A DNA stretch of 32,622 nucleotides from an uncultured Eubacteriales bacterium. GTDB taxonomy: Bacteria; Bacillota; Clostridia; Oscillospirales; CAG-272. Shown in pieces: positions 1 through 7,745 of the stretch; position 1 is the first letter of the stretch; each line of letters starts with the position of its first letter. The notes under the pieces were generated by a model. That model had not been told where the DNA came from. It saw nothing but the letters and a program-made list of their open reading frames with translations, and made no database searches. The translations under genes and the position numbers were made by a program. The stretch lies in the NCBI GenBank assembly GCA_934486825.1, contig CAKSQF010000023.1:1-32622 (forward strand). Direction: 5' to 3'.

Positions 1-38
1 AGGACCGATCGCTGCCCTCTCTTTCGGACAGCTTGTGT

Positions 39-67
39 ATTATATCACACCTCTCCCTCTTTGTCAA
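39..67 (-). promoter_or_regulatory. Very strong sigma-A promoter pointing out of the left edge
   Basis: On the minus strand a perfect -35 TTGACA (complement of 62-67) is followed by a 17-nt spacer and a perfect -10 TATAAT (complement of 39-44), with a TG one base before the -10. The DNA just upstream (about 71-100) is A-tract rich on this strand and resembles an UP element. The transcript would start near position 32 and leave the window, so its product is unknown. Confidence 0.8.
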
Positions 68-103
68 TACCTTTTTCTCTTTTTTTCGTATTTTTTTCGG
101 ATT

Positions 104-2482
104 TTATAATTTTTTAAGCTTTGCGTAGGTGCCCATCAGTTTCTTTGTACCGACATTGTCAAAGGCAATTTCGTAAAGCGTATCCGAAGACATGGGGGTA
201 ACCGAAAGAACAACTCCCGTTCCGAAAACCGGGTGTATAACCGTTTCGCCTGTTTCGAACCTTTCAACCGTTTTTGTCTGTTTAAGATCAAAAACGGTTT
301 TTTCATGTATTATGTCCTTGGTTGAATTAAGCCTTGGTACACTGAAGTTACTGTTTTTCTTTTCCGCAACCGGTGACGAATCAAATACAAGGCTTGAAGG
401 AATCTCATCAAGAAACTGTGACATTGGATTATATTGCGTCCTGCCGAAAAGCATCCTTTCCTTTGTATATGTACAGACAAGTTTTTCTTTCGCTCTTGTT
501 ATTGCAACATAGGCAAGACGACGTTCCTCCTCAAGCTCGTTTTTATCCGGCAGCGACATAAGACCCGGAAAAATACCGTTTTCCATTCCCGGCAAAAAAA
601 CTACCGGGAACTCAAGTCCCTTTGCGCTGTGAATTGTCATAAGGACGACTGCATCGGCATCCTTGTCATAATTGTCTATATCCGATACAAGCGCAACCTC
701 TTCAAGGAATCCGTCAAGCGTTGGTGCATCGGCATTTTCCTCATACTCAACCGCGTTTGATACAAGCTCTTTTACGTTTTCAAGCCTGTCTTCTTCGGAA
801 GCACCGCCGGCTACCAACATACTTTTATAACCGGTCAATTCAATGGTTTTTTCAAACAACGACGACAGAGATTCGGTCTCCGCTATTTTCTGCAGATCTT
901 TTATCAGATCGGCAAAAGACATAAGTGAAGCCGCGGTCTTCTGGAGCGCCACATACCTGTTTGCATTTTGTATCACGTCAAACATCGAAGTTTTTTCGGA
1001 AGCGGCTATTTCGGAAACCGCATTCAGCGTTGTCGGTCCGATCTTCCGCTTCGGCTCGTTGATTATCCTCCTTAACCGCAGATCATCATTAGGATTTCCG
1101 ACGAGATGAAGATAGGCAAGAATGTCCTTGATTTCTTTTCGGTCATAAAACCTCGTTCCCCCGACAACACGGTAACTCACTCCCGACTTGGCAAGCACTT
1201 TTTCAAGCGCATTGGACTGAGCATTCATTCTGTAAAGAACGGCTATATCCGAATACTTACGTTTATTGCCGGCGCACATCTTCAAAATACTGTCGGCGAT
1301 AAAGAAAGCCTCATCATTCTGATCGTTTGATTTGTGAAACTCAATCTTTTCGCCGGTATTATGTGCAGTCCACAGTTTCTTACCTTTTCTGCCGACATTA
1401 TTACTTATTACCGCATTTGCAGCATCAAGTATTGTTTGCGTCGATCTGTAATTTTGTTCAAGTTTTATTACCTTTGCATCGGGGTATACTTTATCAAATG
1501 AAAGAATATTCTCTATCGTCGCGCCACGAAATCTGTATATAGATTGATCGTCGTCACCGACAACCATCAGATTTCTTCTTCCGCCGGACAGAAGCGTTGC
1601 AAGTACAAACTGGGCATGGTTGGTGTCCTGATATTCATCTATGCAAATGTACCTGAACCGACGTTGCAGATGCTTGCGAACTTCCTCGGACTGCATGAGC
1701 AGGTCAACCGTACGGCATATGATATCGTCAAAATCTACAGCTCCTGCCGAAGCGAGTTTATCCTGATACATCTTGTAAACCCTGCCCGCCTGAATCATTC
1801 TGAAGTCTTTTTTTGCCAATTGGGAAAATTCATCCACAAAGGCATCCGGAGAAATAAGCTTGTCCTTCGCTCTGCTTATTATATTCATAACCGTTTTGGG
1901 CGGAAGTGTTTTTTCATCAATGTCGGCGTCTTTCAATATCTGCGCGATAAGCTTTTTGCTGTCTTCGGTATCATATATGGTAAAATTTCTGTCAAGTCCA
2001 ATAGCCTCTCCGTACATACGCAATATTTTTACGCAGACAGAGTGAAAAGTTCCTGCCCATATATCGGATGCGGTTTTATCATCAAGAACCTTGGCAAGTC
2101 TTTCCTTCATTTCATTTGCCGCTTTATTTGTAAAAGTAATGGAAAGCATAGCCCACGAAGGGCATGCATCTACAGCATATTCTGATAAAACATCTGCAAT
2201 CTCGTCGTTTGTAAGCGAAAGGGCGTTTTCAAGCCTTATCGCATCCTGCTCTGTTACATTACACTCTTCGGAAAAATATGCATTTCCGTATTTTATTATA
2301 AACGCAATACGCTGGACGAGAACAGTAGTTTTTCCGCTTCCGGCACCCGCAAGTACAAGAAGCGGGTTATTTACCGTAAAAACAGCTTCACGCTGTCTGT
2401 CATTCAAAAAATCATACAATTTATTAAACAGTGCTCTTTTGGCACTTATAAATCTTGCCTTAACATCAATATCCTGAAACAT
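104..2482 (-). CDS. pcrA: ATP-dependent DNA helicase, UvrD/PcrA family
   Basis: This is a superfamily 1A 3'-5' DNA helicase used in repair and for clearing replication and transcription blocks. It has Walker A AGSGKT near residues 47-52, Walker B DEYQDT near 282-287, motif III GDDDQSIYRFRGA, motif IV QNYRST, motif V TIHSAKGLEFPVVF and motif VI EERRLAYVAITRAKEKL. The last ~50 residues (HPVFGTGVV) match the Tudor-like RNA-polymerase-binding tail of PcrA. About 45 extra residues lie between motifs I and Ia, as I recall for clostridial PcrA. I chose the ATG at 2482 (792 aa), 7 nt after GGGATG; a TTG two codons upstream is possible. It is transcribed alone from a consensus promoter, and I see no terminator after its stop. 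Confidence 0.97.
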   Translation of the reverse strand: MFQDIDVKARFISAKRALFNKLYDFLNDRQREAVFTVNNPLLVLAGAGSGKTTVLVQRIAFIIKYGNAYFSEECNVTEQDAIRLENALSLTNDEIADVLSEYAVDACPSWAMLSITFTNKAANEMKERLAKVLDDKTASDIWAGTFHSVCVKILRMYGEAIGLDRNFTIYDTEDSKKLIAQILKDADIDEKTLPPKTVMNIISRAKDKLISPDAFVDEFSQLAKKDFRMIQAGRVYKMYQDKLASAGAVDFDDIICRTVDLLMQSEEVRKHLQRRFRYICIDEYQDTNHAQFVLATLLSGGRRNLMVVGDDDQSIYRFRGATIENILSFDKVYPDAKVIKLEQNYRSTQTILDAANAVISNNVGRKGKKLWTAHNTGEKIEFHKSNDQNDEAFFIADSILKMCAGNKRKYSDIAVLYRMNAQSNALEKVLAKSGVSYRVVGGTRFYDRKEIKDILAYLHLVGNPNDDLRLRRIINEPKRKIGPTTLNAVSEIAASEKTSMFDVIQNANRYVALQKTAASLMSFADLIKDLQKIAETESLSSLFEKTIELTGYKSMLVAGGASEEDRLENVKELVSNAVEYEENADAPTLDGFLEEVALVSDIDNYDKDADAVVLMTIHSAKGLEFPVVFLPGMENGIFPGLMSLPDKNELEEERRLAYVAITRAKEKLVCTYTKERMLFGRTQYNPMSQFLDEIPSSLVFDSSPVAEKKNSNFSVPRLNSTKDIIHEKTVFDLKQTKTVERFETGETVIHPVFGTGVVLSVTPMSSDTLYEIAFDNVGTKKLMGTYAKLKKL

Positions 2483-2551
2483 ATACAAACATCCCGTTAA
2501 AATCCATTTACCGTTTTTTCGCAGAAAGCCAAAACAGTATCAAACAAACAG

Positions 2552-2580
2552 ATTATAACAAAAAACAAGCAGTATGTCAA
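2552..2580 (-). promoter_or_regulatory. Consensus sigma-A promoter of pcrA
   Basis: Minus-strand TTGACA (complement of 2575-2580), 17-nt spacer, TATAAT (complement of 2552-2557), with TG at the extended -10 position. The leader to the pcrA ATG is about 65 nt. Confidence 0.85.
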
Positions 2581-2584
2581 CTCA

Positions 2585-2623
2585 AAAATAAAAAAACAAA
2601 TACAGCCCGGTATTTAGCCGGGC
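2585..2623 (-). terminator. Rho-independent terminator of the Spo0A-C gene
   Basis: A 6-bp GC-rich stem (2605-2610 with 2618-2623, 7-nt loop) is followed on the minus strand by a T-rich stretch (complement of 2585-2602). It sits just after the stop of the Spo0A-like gene and just before the pcrA promoter. Confidence 0.8.
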
Positions 2624-2645
2624 CGCATTTTGTATATGAAACAAT

Positions 2646-3029
2646 TTAATTCTGTTTTGTCCTATTCATAAGTCTGAGGTTGTCCGCGATCATAGCAATA
2701 AACTCACTGTTTGTGGGTTTTCCCTTACTTTCCTGTATTGTATAACCGAAATATGAAAGAAGCACATCAACATCTCCTCTGCTCCATGCCACTTCGATTG
2801 CATGTCGTATTGCCCTTTCCACTCTTGATGCCGTTGTCGAATACATTTTGGCAACTGTCGGATAGAGGACCTTCGTTACCGAATTGATTGTATTCGGGTC
2901 TGTTACCGCCAAAAGTATAGCAGAACGTAGATATTGATATCCCTTTATGTGTGCGGGAACACCTATCTGATGTATTATTCTTGTTACTTGTACTTCCACG
3001 TCGTTTCCGACTTCTACTGTTTGTTCCAT
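2646..3029 (-). CDS. Stand-alone Spo0A C-terminal DNA-binding domain protein
   Basis: The 127-aa product matches almost end to end the effector (DNA-binding) domain of Spo0A, the master regulator of sporulation entry. Matching blocks include IGVPAHIKGYQYLR, SVTKVLYPTVAK, TTASRVERAIRHAIEVAWSRG, FGYT and KPTNSEFIAMIADNLRL. Full Spo0A is about 260 aa with an N-terminal phospho-receiver. Here the protein begins just before the effector domain, the DNA upstream has stops and no receiver-like coding, and the ATG has an AAGGGAG ribosome site 11 nt away. So this is a receiver-less protein that cannot be switched on by aspartate phosphorylation in the usual way. The recognition helix looks intact, so it should bind 0A-box-like DNA (inference). 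It has its own promoter and terminator. A full-length spo0A may exist elsewhere in the genome. Confidence 0.93.
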   Translation of the reverse strand: MEQTVEVGNDVEVQVTRIIHQIGVPAHIKGYQYLRSAILLAVTDPNTINSVTKVLYPTVAKMYSTTASRVERAIRHAIEVAWSRGDVDVLLSYFGYTIQESKGKPTNSEFIAMIADNLRLMNRTKQN

Positions 3030-3097
3030 TTTAGATACAACTCCCTTTTTAAAATTATTTTTAGTTTTATAGTTAGAATATGGCTACACAATCAGCC

Positions 3098-3169
3098 TCA
3101 GAAATCCAATAGTCTAATACAATTAGATCGGGGAACATTTCGAAACTCAGGCATCGCATAAAACGGCAT
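3098..3169 (-). CDS. Possible 23-aa micro-ORF in the leader of the Spo0A-C gene
   Basis: ATG at 3169 lies 9 nt after a full GGAGG (complement of 3179-3183) and opens a 23-residue frame ending in TGA at 3098. It overlaps the end of the 41-aa frame upstream, in a different register. It matches no family I know. Support is only the good ribosome site and its place between promoter and gene; it may act as a leader peptide or be chance. Confidence 0.35.
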   Translation of the reverse strand: MPFYAMPEFRNVPRSNCIRLLDF

Positions 3170-3272
3170 ATCTGTAAACCTCCAGATTCTTTTGATATAT
3201 ATCAAATACATCAAAAAGCTTTCCGCTGTATGCAACGAACAAATTTCGTGTTCCTTTGACATCACCTTCCAT
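3147..3272 (-). CDS. Possible 41-aa small protein upstream of the Spo0A-C gene
   Basis: ATG at 3272 follows GGGGAGG (complement of 3285-3291) at 12 nt and lies about 35 nt after the predicted transcript start. The 41-residue frame starts MEGDVKGTRNLFVAYSGKLF and is rich in aromatic and hydrophobic residues in its second half. I do not recognise it. It would be the first cistron of the transcript carrying the Spo0A-C gene. Its frame contains a perfect 16-bp palindrome (3191-3206). Confidence 0.4.
   Translation of the reverse strand: MEGDVKGTRNLFVAYSGKLFDVFDIYQKNLEVYRYAVLCDA
3191..3206. repeat. Perfect 16-bp palindrome
   Basis: TTTGATATATATCAAA reads the same on both strands. It lies about 100 bp inside the predicted transcript leading to the Spo0A-C gene. 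It could be a binding site for a dimeric regulator, or AT-rich chance. Confidence 0.4.
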
Positions 3273-3313
3273 TTTTTCTTTTTACCTCCCCTCTGTTTAT
3301 TCTTTATGACATT

Positions 3314-3342
3314 ATTTTACCACAACTCTCAACTTATTTCAA
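3314..3342 (-). promoter_or_regulatory. Sigma-A promoter of the Spo0A-C transcript
   Basis: Minus-strand TTGAAA (complement of 3337-3342), 17-nt spacer, TAAAAT (complement of 3314-3319) with TG at the extended -10. The leader to the Spo0A-C ATG is about 275 nt and holds two micro-ORFs. The rest of this gene-poor stretch (3343-3445) is AT-rich and I see nothing else in it. Confidence 0.7.
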
Positions 3343-3445
3343 TTGGCAATTTTGTTAAAATAATATATTTTTTTATCTTATTTTTCATTAATGTATAACC
3401 AAAGTGCCTGCAAAAAAAGTCGAAAAGAATCGGACGTCGATTTGA

Positions 3446-3499
3446 AAAATAAAAAAGCAGAAAACAACCGCTTTTTGTCCCAAAAACAGTGCTTTCTGC
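3446..3499 (-). terminator. Likely terminator of the lon-to-rluB run
   Basis: On the minus strand GCAGAAA (complement of 3493-3499) can pair with TTTCTGC (complement of 3457-3463), with inner TTTTT/AAAAA pairing, followed by TTTTTTATTTT. It begins about 20 nt after the rluB stop. The stem has internal mismatches. Confidence 0.6.
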
Positions 3500-3521
3500 C
3501 CCAATTTATTAGATTATTTTT

Positions 3522-4286
3522 TCACTTTATACCGAAACGTTGCTTTTGCTTGTTTTCACAGCAAAAGCCGAGTTTTTCGACCTCATCCTTGTTGAGATAG
3601 CGCCATTTTCCGCGACCTACGTCAAGTTCAAGGCTTCCGATTGAGATTCTGCGCAATCTTTTCACTGTCAGACCGCATTTTTCACACATTTTTCGAATCT
3701 GTCTGTTCCTTCCCTCATACAGAATCATCTCGACGGTAGAACCAAGATCGTTTCGGCTTAACAAAGTACATTCAACCGGCATTATTTCATAACCGTCAAT
3801 TTCCATCGGAGCCGAAAGAAGAGATAATTCCTTCTTGGTTATTTCCTCAGCCAACCGCACATGATACACCTTCGGAATACTGTGTCCCGGATGTGTAAGG
3901 GCATTTGTAAGCTCACCGTCGTTCGTCATTATAAGCAGTCCTTCGGATCCCATGTCAAGCCTTCCGACAGGCCACAATCTCACCCCGACATCCGAAACAA
4001 GATCGACAACTGTCTTTCTTCCTTTTTCATCCGACATCGTCGTGACATAGCCTGACGGTTTATTCAACATAATATAAACATTATGCGTTCCCCGCTTTAT
4101 TCCTATTCTCCTGCCCCTGAACTCAATCCTGTCTTTGTCGGGTCGTATTTTCATGCCTATTTCGGCAGGCATGCCGTTGACCTTTACGTTTCCCTGTTCA
4201 ATTTCTTTTTCCGCTGCACGTCGCGAACATATTCCGCAATCGGATATGTATTTTTGTATTCGTACACTGTTATCGTCTGACCTCAT
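3522..4286 (-). CDS. rluB: Ribosomal large subunit pseudouridine synthase B (RsuA/RluB family)
   Basis: The 254-aa product isomerises a specific uridine of 23S rRNA to pseudouridine. An N-terminal S4 RNA-binding domain (about residues 7-60, IQKYISDCGICSRRAAEKEI) is followed by the RsuA/RluB catalytic domain. The active-site Asp is D111 in PVGRLDMGSEGLLIMTNDG, and RNRQIRKM and LRRISIG are also present. The start overlaps the upstream carboxypeptidase stop as ATGA, so the two are translationally coupled. In Bacillus subtilis rluB also lies near scpAB and dacB, which supports the call over other family members. Confidence 0.94.
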   Translation of the reverse strand: MRSDDNSVRIQKYISDCGICSRRAAEKEIEQGNVKVNGMPAEIGMKIRPDKDRIEFRGRRIGIKRGTHNVYIMLNKPSGYVTTMSDEKGRKTVVDLVSDVGVRLWPVGRLDMGSEGLLIMTNDGELTNALTHPGHSIPKVYHVRLAEEITKKELSLLSAPMEIDGYEIMPVECTLLSRNDLGSTVEMILYEGRNRQIRKMCEKCGLTVKRLRRISIGSLELDVGRGKWRYLNKDEVEKLGFCCENKQKQRFGIK

Positions 4287-5479
4287 TTTTTATTTCCTTT
4301 ACAGATTGCGCCTCTGAGCAGAGACAAAATTTTTTCAAAGAAACCGCTCATCAGTTCAAACAAGCTTTTCTTCTTTCTGACTTCAAGTTTAACATCCGTC
4401 TCGGGATAAAGTGGAATATCGGCAAGATACTCGTTATCTTCGGTCAGAAAAACTACCTTTCCCTCTGATTTGTCTGATGATGCGGGCGCGTATATGAACC
4501 TGTCACATTCATATACATACCTGACGGGCATCTCTGCCGGCAACCAGATCTCACAGCAATCGCGATTAACAAGCGTAACATTTTTCTGACCCGAATTCTC
4601 TACCGCAACATTAACAGTGTACTGCCCCTTTTCGGCAAGCGCTCTTTTTACATACCGACTCTTGCCGAAAGCATGCAGTTTTTCATGGTCAGCCCAATCG
4701 TTAGGATCGGAAAGAGTCACTGCAACAAGCAAAAGACCGTCATTATCCGTGACGGAAACAAGGCATCTTCCGGTTTTTTTGGTAAAACCGGTTTTTCCAC
4801 CGATACAGCTGTCAAGACGCCAAAGAAGCCTGTTATGATTTGTAAAATACCTTTTCAATCCGCATTCGGGTTCGGATACATACTTCTTTGCCGAAACAAT
4901 CTCTGCAAAAGTCTCATTATGCATTGCCGTATTCATTATAACGGCAAGATCATACGCAGATGTAAAATGTCCGTCTTCGTACAATCCGTGCGGGTTCATA
5001 AAATGAGTATTTTTAAGTCCCAACTCACTTGCTTTTTGGTTCATCATGTCAACAAATGCAGCTGTGTCTCCGCCAACACCGACCGCAATCGCTATTGCGG
5101 CATCATTTGCGCTCTGCAACATAAGTGCATAGAGTAGGTCGATAAGCGGAATTTTTTCATATGCGGTCAGATATGCTGACGATCCCTCTGTCCCGACAGC
5201 CTCCGGCGGTATTGATACAATATTCCCCGGATCGGAGGAATCGAGCGCCACAAGCGCCGTCATTATTTTGGTTGTGCTTGCCATCGGCAAACGCGAATCG
5301 GCATTATCCGAATAAACAACTCTCCCATATCCATCAATAAGCACAGCCGATTTAGATGACAGAACCGGCGGCATCGGTATGGTAGCCGATTGAACGGTAA
5401 AAACCGATAAGCAAGAAGTAACCGCCAACAAAACCGTTAATCCGTAAAAAAGGCGCCAACGACGGATAATAGGTATCAA
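4283..5479 (-). CDS. D-alanyl-D-alanine carboxypeptidase (DacB/DacF-like, S11 family)
   Basis: A serine peptidase that trims the terminal D-Ala from peptidoglycan pentapeptides outside the membrane. An N-terminal arginine cluster and hydrophobic segment (about residues 6-31) form a signal peptide. The S11 motifs are intact: S68-T-T-K71, S123-A-N125 and K229-T-G231. The C-terminal domain ends in a basic stretch with a possible amphipathic membrane-binding helix (FELMSGFFEKILSLL), as in PBP5-type enzymes. The best start is a TTG at 5479, 11 nt after AGAGGG; an in-frame stop lies six codons upstream and no ATG is available. Position between gerW and rluB suggests a role in spore cortex or sporulation wall remodelling. 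Whether it is dacB or dacF cannot be settled here. Confidence 0.92.
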   Translation of the reverse strand: MIPIIRRWRLFYGLTVLLAVTSCLSVFTVQSATIPMPPVLSSKSAVLIDGYGRVVYSDNADSRLPMASTTKIMTALVALDSSDPGNIVSIPPEAVGTEGSSAYLTAYEKIPLIDLLYALMLQSANDAAIAIAVGVGGDTAAFVDMMNQKASELGLKNTHFMNPHGLYEDGHFTSAYDLAVIMNTAMHNETFAEIVSAKKYVSEPECGLKRYFTNHNRLLWRLDSCIGGKTGFTKKTGRCLVSVTDNDGLLLVAVTLSDPNDWADHEKLHAFGKSRYVKRALAEKGQYTVNVAVENSGQKNVTLVNRDCCEIWLPAEMPVRYVYECDRFIYAPASSDKSEGKVVFLTEDNEYLADIPLYPETDVKLEVRKKKSLFELMSGFFEKILSLLRGAICKGNKK

Positions 5480-5552
5480 TTCTGCAACAACCCTCTTTCA
5501 CTAACGATAATCACTACACATTTATATGAAGAGAATTGCACTGATATTCCGA

Positions 5553-6029
5553 TTACTGCTTGTTATCCTGTTGTTCGGCAGACGGCTCTTTGACATCCGG
5601 ACTTTTCTTCTTTTTCACAAGAGACAAAATCTTTTCAACGATTTCGGGCGAACGTTCGACAACATCAACCAGCTTATCGATTTTATCCGGAACAGGAGCC
5701 GACGATCCGCCGTTGGAAGCATCCGGTGCGGTTACAGGCAAATACTGAACCGACCCGTCCGGTTTGGTAATAAGAAAACCGACCGGCGTAAGCGTAACAC
5801 CGGTTCCGCCGCCTCCTCCGAAATTTGAATTCTTCGCGTTCTGAGCAGAATTCTTTCCAAAAAAATCCACTCCGCCGGAAGCGTAACCCACCGACATTTT
5901 GGAAACCGGGATAATAACTGTACCGCCTGCAACCTCAAACGGCTGTCCGACTACCGTATTTGCATCAACCAACCCTTTGATACTGCTGAGAGATGCATTT
6001 ATGACTCCGTTCAGCTTACTCTCTTCCAT
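5553..6029 (-). CDS. gerW: GerW/YtfJ family sporulation protein
   Basis: The 158-aa product matches the YtfJ (GerW) family, needed for normal germination in Bacillus. Typical features are the opening SKLNGVINASLSSIKGLVDANTVVGQPF, the GTVIIPVSK strand, a glycine-rich stretch (FGGGGGTGVTLTPVGFLI) and a variable charged tail. Here the tail (after about residue 110) is Lys/Glu-rich. It begins 8 nt after the stop of the DUF2953 gene, the same pairing as ytfI-ytfJ in Bacillus, which strengthens both calls. A 73-nt gap follows before the carboxypeptidase gene. Confidence 0.93.
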   Translation of the reverse strand: MEESKLNGVINASLSSIKGLVDANTVVGQPFEVAGGTVIIPVSKMSVGYASGGVDFFGKNSAQNAKNSNFGGGGGTGVTLTPVGFLITKPDGSVQYLPVTAPDASNGGSSAPVPDKIDKLVDVVERSPEIVEKILSLVKKKKSPDVKEPSAEQQDNKQ

Positions 6030-6037
6030 AATTACAA

Positions 6038-6751
6038 CTACCTCCGTACACTCTCTTTTTTATTTATGTTTTTTAACTTTTTTCCGATATAGCCGTTTAA
6101 AACCGCAAATAACATTGCAAACACGTGCCATACACGAAGTCTGAAAATCAATTTTAAATCCAGCTCCGATTTGATTGCCGCAAAATCAGCTGTAACATTT
6201 ATGTCATCACTTTTTTTAACCCTGAAATTCGTTATGTTATACAAAATTTCCACAATGTACGCAACACTCTGGCAAACCGCTCCGTAAGCGATAGCCGTCG
6301 TAGCGGCGTCCCCTGTCGCAACTTTTATCCTCATTCTCGCGGCGGTTATTCTCAAATGCTTTCCGAAACTCACAAAAAGGCGCTTTACAAGTTCAAGCAC
6401 GAGGTCAACAAGTTCGACTATATCCTCAAGCGATCTCGCGTCTTTCTTCTTACCGTTGCTGTCAGCGTCCGCAACAGCAGCGCCGCCTGTTTTTTTCGTT
6501 CTGCTTTTTTTCTTCTTTGCTTTTTTCTCTTCAGCCTTCGCCTGCTTTTCAAGCATTCTCGCATATTTTTTTGCCGTGTACTTTGACGGATCAGGCTTTT
6601 TTATAACTTTAGGGGTTATTCTGAATTTCAAAAAAAGTACTCTAATATAAACGGAAAGTTCATTATCATATGTCAGAACAACATTTGCGCTTATCATACC
6701 GATAAGCCAAATAATTGCAACAACCGATAAAAAAATTATCCATCCTTTCAT
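6038..6751 (-). CDS. DUF2953 membrane-anchored protein (YtfI-like)
   Basis: The 237-aa protein starts with one transmembrane segment (about residues 3-28), followed by YIRVLFLKFRITP, typical of DUF2953. A highly basic stretch with lysine runs lies at about residues 60-95, and a C-terminal segment follows that may touch the membrane (LKLIFRLRVWHVFAMLFAVLNGYIGKK). The biochemical role is unknown to me. The family usually sits next to gerW in spore formers, as here. ATG at 6751 follows AAGGGGG at good spacing. Confidence 0.85.
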   Translation of the reverse strand: MKGWIIFLSVVAIIWLIGMISANVVLTYDNELSVYIRVLFLKFRITPKVIKKPDPSKYTAKKYARMLEKQAKAEEKKAKKKKSRTKKTGGAAVADADSNGKKKDARSLEDIVELVDLVLELVKRLFVSFGKHLRITAARMRIKVATGDAATTAIAYGAVCQSVAYIVEILYNITNFRVKKSDDINVTADFAAIKSELDLKLIFRLRVWHVFAMLFAVLNGYIGKKLKNINKKESVRR

Positions 6752-6774
6752 ACTCAGCCCCCTTAACCAATATT

Positions 6775-7170
6775 TCAGTCAATCTCCCGAATACAATAAC
6801 ATCTCATAATCCTCGGAGGATCACTCTCAATGACAGTCCCGTCGGATGTAACGACTATTCGCATTCCCGCCCTCAGATCGGAAACAGTCAGTTTCTCGTT
6901 ATTTTTCCCGATAAACTCCGTGCCGTCCGAAACATAAACAACCATTTCACGACCGTCATCGGTTTCGGCTGTTACACTGATAGTATATTTTCCGACATCA
7001 TTCACCCTCGCGCAGAAATCCACTCTTTTCCCGCTGTCATGATATTCGGTTGCATCGATGTAGTCGTTGATCTTACCGTCACTCTCCGAAACAGATCTGC
7101 CGCATCCGGAAAGAGCAAGCTGAGCAAACAAAACGGTCGCAACAAACAGAAAAACAAAACACTTCTTCAT
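6775..7170 (-). CDS. Small lipoprotein of unknown function
   Basis: A 131-aa protein with a type II signal peptide: MKK, a hydrophobic core, and the lipobox LSGC with Cys at about residue 23. After removal of the leader about 108 residues would stay attached to the outer face of the membrane. They have alternating beta-like strands (VDFCARVNDVGKYTISVTAETDDGREMVVYVSD) suggestive of a small beta-barrel or OB-like fold (inference). The ATG overlaps the scpB stop as ATGA. I recognise no family. Its place between scpB and sporulation genes suggests an envelope role. Confidence 0.8.
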   Translation of the reverse strand: MKKCFVFLFVATVLFAQLALSGCGRSVSESDGKINDYIDATEYHDSGKRVDFCARVNDVGKYTISVTAETDDGREMVVYVSDGTEFIGKNNEKLTVSDLRAGMRIVVTSDGTVIESDPPRIMRCYCIREID

Positions 7171-7745
7171 ATTCCCTCGATAGTAACCTGTTCGCCGTCC
7201 TTTTCATCGGCAGCTTCAGGCAGATCATCAAGCTTTTCTATACCGAAAACCCTTAAAAAATCCGGAGTGGTTCCGTAAAGATTTGGTCTGCCCGGAACGT
7301 CAAGTTTACCTTTTACTTCGATAAGCGACTTTTCGGAGAGAACCGCAATGGCGTACCCTGAATCAACCCCTCTGATCTGTTCAATAACAGCCTTTGTTAT
7401 CGGCTGATTATATGCGATTATTGCGAGAACCTCAAGTGACGAATTCGACAGCTTACCGCGCTGATGAATTCCGAGGGCTTCCCTTACGTAATCATCATAA
7501 TTTTCTTTGGTACAAAGCTGCACCGAGTCTTCAAGACGTACAATCTGTATCCCGCGGGTTTCAGCCTTGAATCTGTTCTCCATGCCATCCACAAGTTCTT
7601 TGACTTTCTTTACGGGTTTGGCGATTATTTCTGCTATTTTTGTGTATTCAAGAGGATATCCGGCTGCGAAAAGCATCGCTTCAATTATTTCTTCGGCTTC
7701 ATTATCCGGTATGGAGAATTCATCCAGGTCAGTCGGTAACGGCAT
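7167..7745 (-). CDS. scpB: Segregation and condensation protein B
   Basis: The 192-aa kleisin-interacting subunit of the SMC-ScpAB condensin complex, with two winged-helix domains. Recognisable blocks are EAEEIIEAMLFAAGYPL, RGIQIVRLEDSVQLCTK, LSNSSLEVLAIIAYNQPITKA, IEQIRGVDSGYAI and GRPNLYGTTPDFLRVFGI. Length is normal. The start lies inside the 3' end of scpA (17-nt overlap), which implies coupled translation. Confidence 0.96.
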   Translation of the reverse strand: MPLPTDLDEFSIPDNEAEEIIEAMLFAAGYPLEYTKIAEIIAKPVKKVKELVDGMENRFKAETRGIQIVRLEDSVQLCTKENYDDYVREALGIHQRGKLSNSSLEVLAIIAYNQPITKAVIEQIRGVDSGYAIAVLSEKSLIEVKGKLDVPGRPNLYGTTPDFLRVFGIEKLDDLPEAADEKDGEQVTIEGI

